Positions 49,011 to 52,657 of a stretch of 52,657 nucleotides of DNA are shown here, in pieces (position 1 is the first letter of the stretch; each line of letters begins with the position of its first letter). Location: the NCBI RefSeq assembly GCF_013336795.1, contig NZ_JAAFZT010000017.1, forward strand, positions 67,502 through 120,158. The letters run 5' to 3'. The notes under the pieces are model-generated. The model did not search any database. It had not been told where the DNA came from and saw nothing but the letters and a program-made list of their open reading frames with translations. This DNA comes from Alteripontixanthobacter muriae (GTDB lineage: Bacteria > Pseudomonadota > Alphaproteobacteria > Sphingomonadales > Sphingomonadaceae). Both the position numbers and the translations under genes were made by a program.

Positions 49011-49184
49011 CTAAACTTGCGCGGTGCGCAGCATGAAGCGGCTGATGGCGCGCTTCGTCATGTCCTTCGCCGCGCGAAGCCATTCAACCTCCAGCGGGTC
49101 GGCGGCGTGTCGCCGCTCCGCAAGGCGAAGACGTTCGTCGATGCGCTGATGCTTCTCGATGAGGGTGTACAGTCGCGGGTTCAT
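49011..49184 (-). CDS. YdcH/DUF465 family small protein
   Basis: 57 residues from ATG 49184, with GAGAGGAAAC upstream. It is a short helical hairpin typical of DUF465: LIEKHQRIDERLRLAERR then EVEWLRAAKDMTKRAISRFM. Family members are small coiled-coil proteins of unknown function, often stress induced. It starts a small gene pair with the lipoprotein. Confidence 0.8.
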   Translation of the reverse strand: MNPRLYTLIEKHQRIDERLRLAERRHAADPLEVEWLRAAKDMTKRAISRFMLRTAQV

Positions 49185-49439
49185 TTCACGTTTCCTCTCG
49201 TTGACAATGTCATCGGAGTTCCGTGTTTCAGGCGAGCGAAATGCCGGGCCTTGAACATCGGATAATCCGATGCGGTCCGACATCACGAGATCATCTCGTC
49301 AGAGGGGCCCGGCCCGCAACGACAAAATGGGGACGTTGCAGTCCGGTGTCAATGGCTGGTCGCCAGCGCAGACCCGGTCTGGCGACGCTGGCGAAGTTCG
49401 CTTTATAAGCTGCCTAAAGGTCAGCTGGTGCGGGGTGCC

Positions 49440-49994
49440 TCAAGCAGTGAATGTGCGTCCGCCCGTGCCGCAATAGCGCTCATATTCTTCGCGATATCGC
49501 GCGCTGAGCAGCGCCCTGCCCGCTGGCGAGGTATTCTCGACCAAGTCCGGTAGCCAGCTGTCTTCTTCCTGGTAAATATGCTGCTGCACTGCGCTCTGGA
49601 TGTGCTCCAGCTTGTCGCTCCAGTCCTTGCTGAGCGGGTCCATGCGCTCAAGCTTCGATAGCTGGACCTTGGTCATGGCATGCTCCTCGTAAGCCATGAC
49701 CGCATGGGTCTTGCCGGAATCCTCCGACACGATCGGATAGACGACGGCCTCCTCGGCATTTGCATGGCCGGTAAGTTCTGTGGCGAGTTTCCGGACGACC
49801 GCCTGCCGCTGTTCCGGGTTGGCGGAGGCTTTGGCTTCGCGGAAAAGAGCTTCGATCTGCCGGTGCTGATCCACGATCATCCGCAGCCAGTCCTCACCCG
49901 CAGAGAGCGCTTCAACCCTGCGCCGTGCCTCGGCGCGATCTTCATCCGATGCCGCAGGTGCAACCGCGGCGGCAATCTTGTCGAGAAATGACAT
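49440..49994 (-). CDS. Haemerythrin-domain protein
   Basis: 184 residues. The haemerythrin pattern is visible: MIVDQHRQIEALF, TGHANAEEAVVYPIV, EEHAMTKVQL and QQHIYQEEDSWLPDL, giving the five His and two carboxylates of a di-iron O2/NO-binding site. Expected role: iron, O2 or NO handling under stress. It begins with a polar region (residues 1-35). Start ATG 49994 with AAAGGAG upstream. Confidence 0.92.
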   Translation of the reverse strand: MSFLDKIAAAVAPAASDEDRAEARRRVEALSAGEDWLRMIVDQHRQIEALFREAKASANPEQRQAVVRKLATELTGHANAEEAVVYPIVSEDSGKTHAVMAYEEHAMTKVQLSKLERMDPLSKDWSDKLEHIQSAVQQHIYQEEDSWLPDLVENTSPAGRALLSARYREEYERYCGTGGRTFTA

Positions 49995-50157
49995 GCTGTG
50001 CTCCTTTGTAAGTTACAGTAACAAAAGCTTTACCGAGACAGAGCGGTTCCCGGCGAGGTCGTGCAACCCGGTGCAGTCGAGACGGGGCGAGCGGAAAACG
50101 AGACGCAGTTATCCTTCGCGCCCGCCTCTCTAGATTTCGATGCTTTTCGTGAGCACG

Positions 50158-50622
50158 CTAGGCCCGGGTCAATCGGGGCAATTGTTCGCCTAGGAATTCA
50201 TTCGCTTCGACGCCCGCCTGTCGCATATCCTCGAGGGCGGCTACATCGTTATCATTGCCACTTCGCGAGAGCACTATTGCGGTTTCCAGCGATACGATGT
50301 CGGAGGCCAGCAATTTGCGGATTGCGCCGATCAGGGCGACATCGCGAACAGGGCCTGCAGCATTGGACGAAGCATCGCGGCAAGCATCGTCGAGAATGCC
50401 GCCCGCCCATAAATTGGGCTCGCCACCAGGATCGCTCGACATGCCAGCAAATTGAGCCTTTTCATCGTCAGCACGCGCAATCAGCTGATCGAATGCGCCG
50501 CGAACGGCTTCGTCACGAACTGCCGCAGCAACGTCCGGAAGACGGTGCAAGATCACCAGCCGCCCTTCCCGCAGATCCTGAAGGGCCACTACCAGCAATT
50601 CGTCCATGTTCGTTGTCGTCAT
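50158..50622 (-). CDS. DUF892 ferritin-like protein
   Basis: 154 residues. A four-helix pattern fits DUF892 (YciE/YciF): DLREGRLVILHRLPDVAAAV, then RADDEKAQFAGM, and DVALIGAIRKLLASDIVSLETAIV in separate helices. Di-iron ligands are less complete than in true ferritins. Stress induced in other bacteria. Alternative start at MDELL five residues on. It lies upstream of the haemerythrin gene on the same strand, 163 bases apart. Confidence 0.72.
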   Translation of the reverse strand: MTTTNMDELLVVALQDLREGRLVILHRLPDVAAAVRDEAVRGAFDQLIARADDEKAQFAGMSSDPGGEPNLWAGGILDDACRDASSNAAGPVRDVALIGAIRKLLASDIVSLETAIVLSRSGNDNDVAALEDMRQAGVEANEFLGEQLPRLTRA

Positions 50623-50926
50623 GCCTTGTCATCGTGCGACCGGCGTCTTTGTTCCTCGCTCTGATAAGTCTGGCAAAGCCGGTGAGCCTCGGCGGATCAA
50701 AACCGGGTGGTCCAAACCTGCCGGACCGACCCTTTCGCACGCTTCTTCCGGCCCGCCACCTCGTCCATGCGGACCTCTACCAGAGCAGAAGCCAGGTGCC
50801 GCGCCATTGCTACGGTATGTGCTGCCCCGGCGTTAGGCAAAAGCGTTCGATGCCCTGCGGCACGGTGGCGCAATCCGGCGAAGCGGGCCTCCCCCATAAA
50901 AGCCCGATTTTACCTGCTGAAGGTAG
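50623..50926. other. Spacer between the DUF892 gene and the tRNA-Thr fragment
   Basis: 304 bases. A minus-strand frame of 66 codons (50897 to 50697) is open but has no family and no clear ribosome site. A GGAAC element occurs about 35 bases before the DUF892 start (with a weak CGAT partner at N16). Nothing else recognised. Confidence 0.4.
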
Positions 50927-50971
50927 TGGTGCCGCTTAGGTGATTCGAACACCTGACCTCATCATTACGAA
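50927..50971 (-). other. 3' half of tRNA-Thr(CGT): probable attachment site remnant
   Basis: Minus strand: anticodon loop TTCGTAA, anticodon-stem 3' side TGATG, T-arm AGGTG TTCGAAT CACCT, acceptor 3' side AAGCGGC and CCA. The 5' side of the anticodon stem (should be CATCA) is absent; the adjacent bases read TTGCA. A faint 5'-like stretch (GCCGCAAGAGCTCAG) occurs about 40 bases upstream, but the total would be 93 bases and the acceptor would mismatch. So this is a partial gene, as left by integrases that use tRNA 3' ends. Confidence 0.75.
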
Positions 50972-51286
50972 TGCAAGGGAAGAATAGTCGAAACTCTAGG
51001 TTTACTGAGCTCTTGCGGCGCTCTGCGGGCGTCCTGCTTGCCTTCACCCACGCCATACCCAAACACTGCAGATGCCTGATCTAGGCCGCTTCCTACTGAA
51101 AGCACTTTCATAGGAAACAAATTTAGGAAGTGACCCCCGCTATACTTCTTTGAGCCGCCAAAAACCGCCGTAAGATCGACTGCTTCGGGCGAGGACTTTA
51201 GCCGTACTGCGCATCTCTAACTTCGCAGAAAGTGCAAGACGAGTTGGACTCAATACGCATCGGCGCGATCGATTTTGAATTTATGC
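50972..51286. other. AT-richer non-coding start of the putative island
   Basis: About 315 bases with no convincing open frame or ribosome site. Base composition is visibly richer in A+T than in the preceding 50 kb. No integrase or tRNA was seen here. Confidence 0.45.
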
Positions 51287-51306
51287 AAAAGGCTTAAGCG
51301 AGCCTT
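51287..51306 (-). terminator. Terminator of the sensor kinase gene
   Basis: Minus strand AAGGCT-loop-AGCCTTTT starting four bases after the kinase stop: a six-base-pair stem with a T tract. Confidence 0.6.
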
Positions 51307-51309
51307 ATC

Positions 51310-52461
51310 TCAAGCCGGATTTAATCCAAAGTTCTGGTCGACTATACGCGCCGCCATCCGGTCAGAATCATTCCCTTTCTCATCTGCCGCAACCGCTTCA
51401 AGAGGAGCGCTTAGGCGGTAACTCAGTCCTCCCCTTTCGAACTTCCTGCTTGCATTTCCACGCAAAATCGCGGGCACTATTCGGGTTAGAAGCTTTGTGC
51501 CGAACCCTTCTGGTCGCACTTGATCATCGCCAAGTAGCTGCGGAGCGCCGTATTCCCTCCAATGAAGTTCAAATTGCTCGGCATCAATGCTCCAGCTTAC
51601 TTCGACATGCGCCGTTTCCGATTCACAAAGGCTATATTTCTGAGCGTTAGTAGCTAACTCATGCAGAGCGAGGCTTATTTGCTGAGCAGCCTCCGGGTTA
51701 ATCGTGAGCGACGGTCCAGCATAAGACACACGCTCCCCATACGCTTCTTCCATGGGAGCTAGCCCGGCATCGATTACCGCATCGAGCTCGGTTGAAGAAT
51801 GGTTCTTCCGCTCAATTGCCTTTGTTCCTTCAGCCAAAGCTCCTATCCGCCCGACAAAAGTATCCAGAAAGTCCTCGGTTCTCTTCGATCCTTTCGCGGT
51901 TTGAACGGCGAGGGATGAGACGACTGCAAGAAGGTTGCCGCTACGATGAACTGCCTCACGCGTTTGAACCGCAAGAGTAGTAGTTGCAGCCTCTAACTCC
52001 TTGGTTCGTTCCGCAACTTGCCTCTCCAGGGAGGCGAGAGTTTCCTCATGCGCCGCGATCTCGGCACGCAATCTTCGGTTAGCTTCCGTCATTGCGCCAG
52101 GGGAAGGCAAATTCACCAGCGTGGGGACCAGCCTGAACAAAACGACCGCGGTTGTCATCGATACGAGGCCGGTCGCCAGCTTTACCGATCCGACCCAAGG
52201 ATAGATGGGGTACCAAAGCGTCACAATACCAAAGAGGTGAGTGAGACCACACAGTAGGATGAAAGCGGCGAAAAGCGCTACCAATCCGGCGTGAGGCACT
52301 TCCTTGCGCTTACGCAGCACGGTCAGCAAAGCAAAGGGGATGGCGGTATAGGAGAGGAAGATCAGCAAGTCTGATCCGGCCCATAAGATCACCAGCCAGG
52401 GTTGCCAGAGCAGGCACATGCCGTGCGGCATGTAATCCCCGTATTCTACTATGTGTTCCAA
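51310..52461 (-). CDS. HWE-type sensor histidine kinase with ethylene-receptor-like membrane domain
   Basis: 383 residues. Residues about 20-112 are three hydrophobic helices matching the ethylene-binding domain: Asp31, Tyr38, Ile41-Pro42, Phe67-Ile68, Cys71 and His75 have the same spacing as Asp25, Tyr32, Ile35-Pro36, Phe61-Ile62, Cys65 and His69 of plant ETR1. A coiled linker (about 124-165) follows, with no GAF domain. The kinase has His172 in EAVHRSGNLLA, the N-box LHELATNAQKY (His267, Asn272) and HWRE (Trp301, Glu303), as in HWE kinases; the usual Lys of HRxKN is Gly. No response regulator lies in the window. It is followed by a terminator and lies between the tRNA-Thr fragment and an IS3 element. 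Confidence 0.87.
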   Translation of the reverse strand: MEHIVEYGDYMPHGMCLLWQPWLVILWAGSDLLIFLSYTAIPFALLTVLRKRKEVPHAGLVALFAAFILLCGLTHLFGIVTLWYPIYPWVGSVKLATGLVSMTTAVVLFRLVPTLVNLPSPGAMTEANRRLRAEIAAHEETLASLERQVAERTKELEAATTTLAVQTREAVHRSGNLLAVVSSLAVQTAKGSKRTEDFLDTFVGRIGALAEGTKAIERKNHSSTELDAVIDAGLAPMEEAYGERVSYAGPSLTINPEAAQQISLALHELATNAQKYSLCESETAHVEVSWSIDAEQFELHWREYGAPQLLGDDQVRPEGFGTKLLTRIVPAILRGNASRKFERGGLSYRLSAPLEAVAADEKGNDSDRMAARIVDQNFGLNPA

Positions 52462-52554
52462 GCTCTTATTTCCCCGCTGCTCAAGTGCTGAGCCCGCAGC
52501 ACCCTACTCTCAGGGCCAATCAAGCGCTACTTAGAAAACTGTTCAAGAGACTGG

Positions 52555-52657
52555 TGACGTGACCCCCTGATTTTCCTCCAAGTTGGATTAGAGTCCGGCC
52601 CTGACAGAAGGACGGACGAGATGAAGAGAACGAGGTTTTCAGAAGAGCAGATCATTG
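52555..52657 (+). mobile_element. Left end of an IS3-family insertion sequence (cut by window edge)
   Basis: From 52555 the sequence TGACGTGACCCCCTGATTTT resembles the terminal inverted repeat of IS3-family elements. About 66 bases later the orfA start MKRTRFSEEQII follows. Only the left end is present, so the right repeat and target duplication cannot be checked. Confidence 0.8.
52621..52657 (+). CDS. IS3-family transposase OrfA (partial, start only)
   Basis: ATG 52621 begins MKRTRFSEEQII, the typical first residues of IS3-family OrfA, a helix-turn-helix DNA-binding protein made alone or as an OrfAB fusion by -1 frameshift. GAAGGACGGACG precedes the start. The window ends after 12 codons. 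Confidence 0.85.
   Translation, partial: MKRTRFSEEQII

Noticed and set aside
50697-50897. 66-codon minus-strand frame left of the tRNA-Thr fragment
   Set aside because: No recognisable domain or good start signal; kept only as a note in the gap entry.
51131-51150. GTGACCCCC near 51135, resembling the IS3 terminal repeat at 52555
   Set aside because: Identity covers only about nine bases and the following sequence differs; no transposase between in the right arrangement.

Overview
The window is a GC-rich, densely packed bacterial chromosome segment. It most likely comes from an alphaproteobacterium of the Sphingomonadales, probably the Erythrobacter/Citromicrobium/Altererythrobacter group. 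This is inferred from the gene set (carotenoid crtY-crtI-crtB, FixL/FixJ, a two-gene methionine synthase headed by an ArsR-methyltransferase gene, a tandem glycine riboswitch before gcvT) and from a GGAAC-N17-CGTT promoter of the type used by the alphaproteobacterial general stress sigma factor. No taxonomic marker gene such as rRNA is present.

Layout. 1-0.6 kb: the end of an S9 peptidase and its terminator. 0.75-7.1 kb: a tightly overlapped carotenoid operon (crtY, crtI, a LOG-family phosphoribohydrolase, crtB) followed by a biotin carboxylase/biotin-carrier subunit. 7.1-20.8 kb: housekeeping and stress genes (Bcr/CflA efflux, DNA polymerase IV, Nudix, 6-phosphogluconolactonase, Dps, a degenerate Gdt1-like membrane protein, a PhoX-type protein, an IspZ-like septation protein with an extra N-terminal domain, a hydrolase, a stress-promoter-driven 59-residue protein, an AbgT transporter, a potassium channel, a lipoprotein and a cation/proton antiporter).

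21.3-25.9 kb holds the most system-like locus. A haem-PAS FixL/FixJ oxygen sensor pair is divergent from a five-gene operon of alternative oxidase, a stand-alone receiver domain, a DUF1971 protein, a group III truncated haemoglobin and a small membrane protein. A tRNA-Gly(CCC) follows. 26.3-32.4 kb is a valine-degradation operon (mmsA, acyl-CoA dehydrogenase, 3-hydroxyisobutyryl-CoA hydrolase, enoyl-CoA hydratase, mmsB). It is followed by a convergent Nmad3-like gene (a family linked to nucleotide modification) and a polysaccharide flippase.

34.5-45.1 kb, all on the minus strand, is a one-carbon block. The glycine cleavage operon gcvT-gcvH-gcvPA-gcvPB sits under a tandem glycine riboswitch. 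The methionine operon arsR/methyltransferase-metF-metH(N)-metH(C) has a palindrome at its start. The first operon makes methylene-tetrahydrofolate and the second uses it to methylate homocysteine. 45.3-50.6 kb carries a DEAD-box helicase, a YaiI-type protein, a MscS channel, small lipoprotein and YdcH-type genes, a haemerythrin protein and a DUF892 ferritin-like protein.

At 50.93 kb there is only the 3' half of a tRNA-Thr(CGT), which looks like an attachment-site remnant. To its right the sequence is more AT-rich and carries a sensor kinase whose membrane domain keeps the copper/ethylene-binding residues of plant ethylene receptors. The window ends in the first bases of an IS3-family element. 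I read the right-hand 1.7 kb as the edge of an integrated island.
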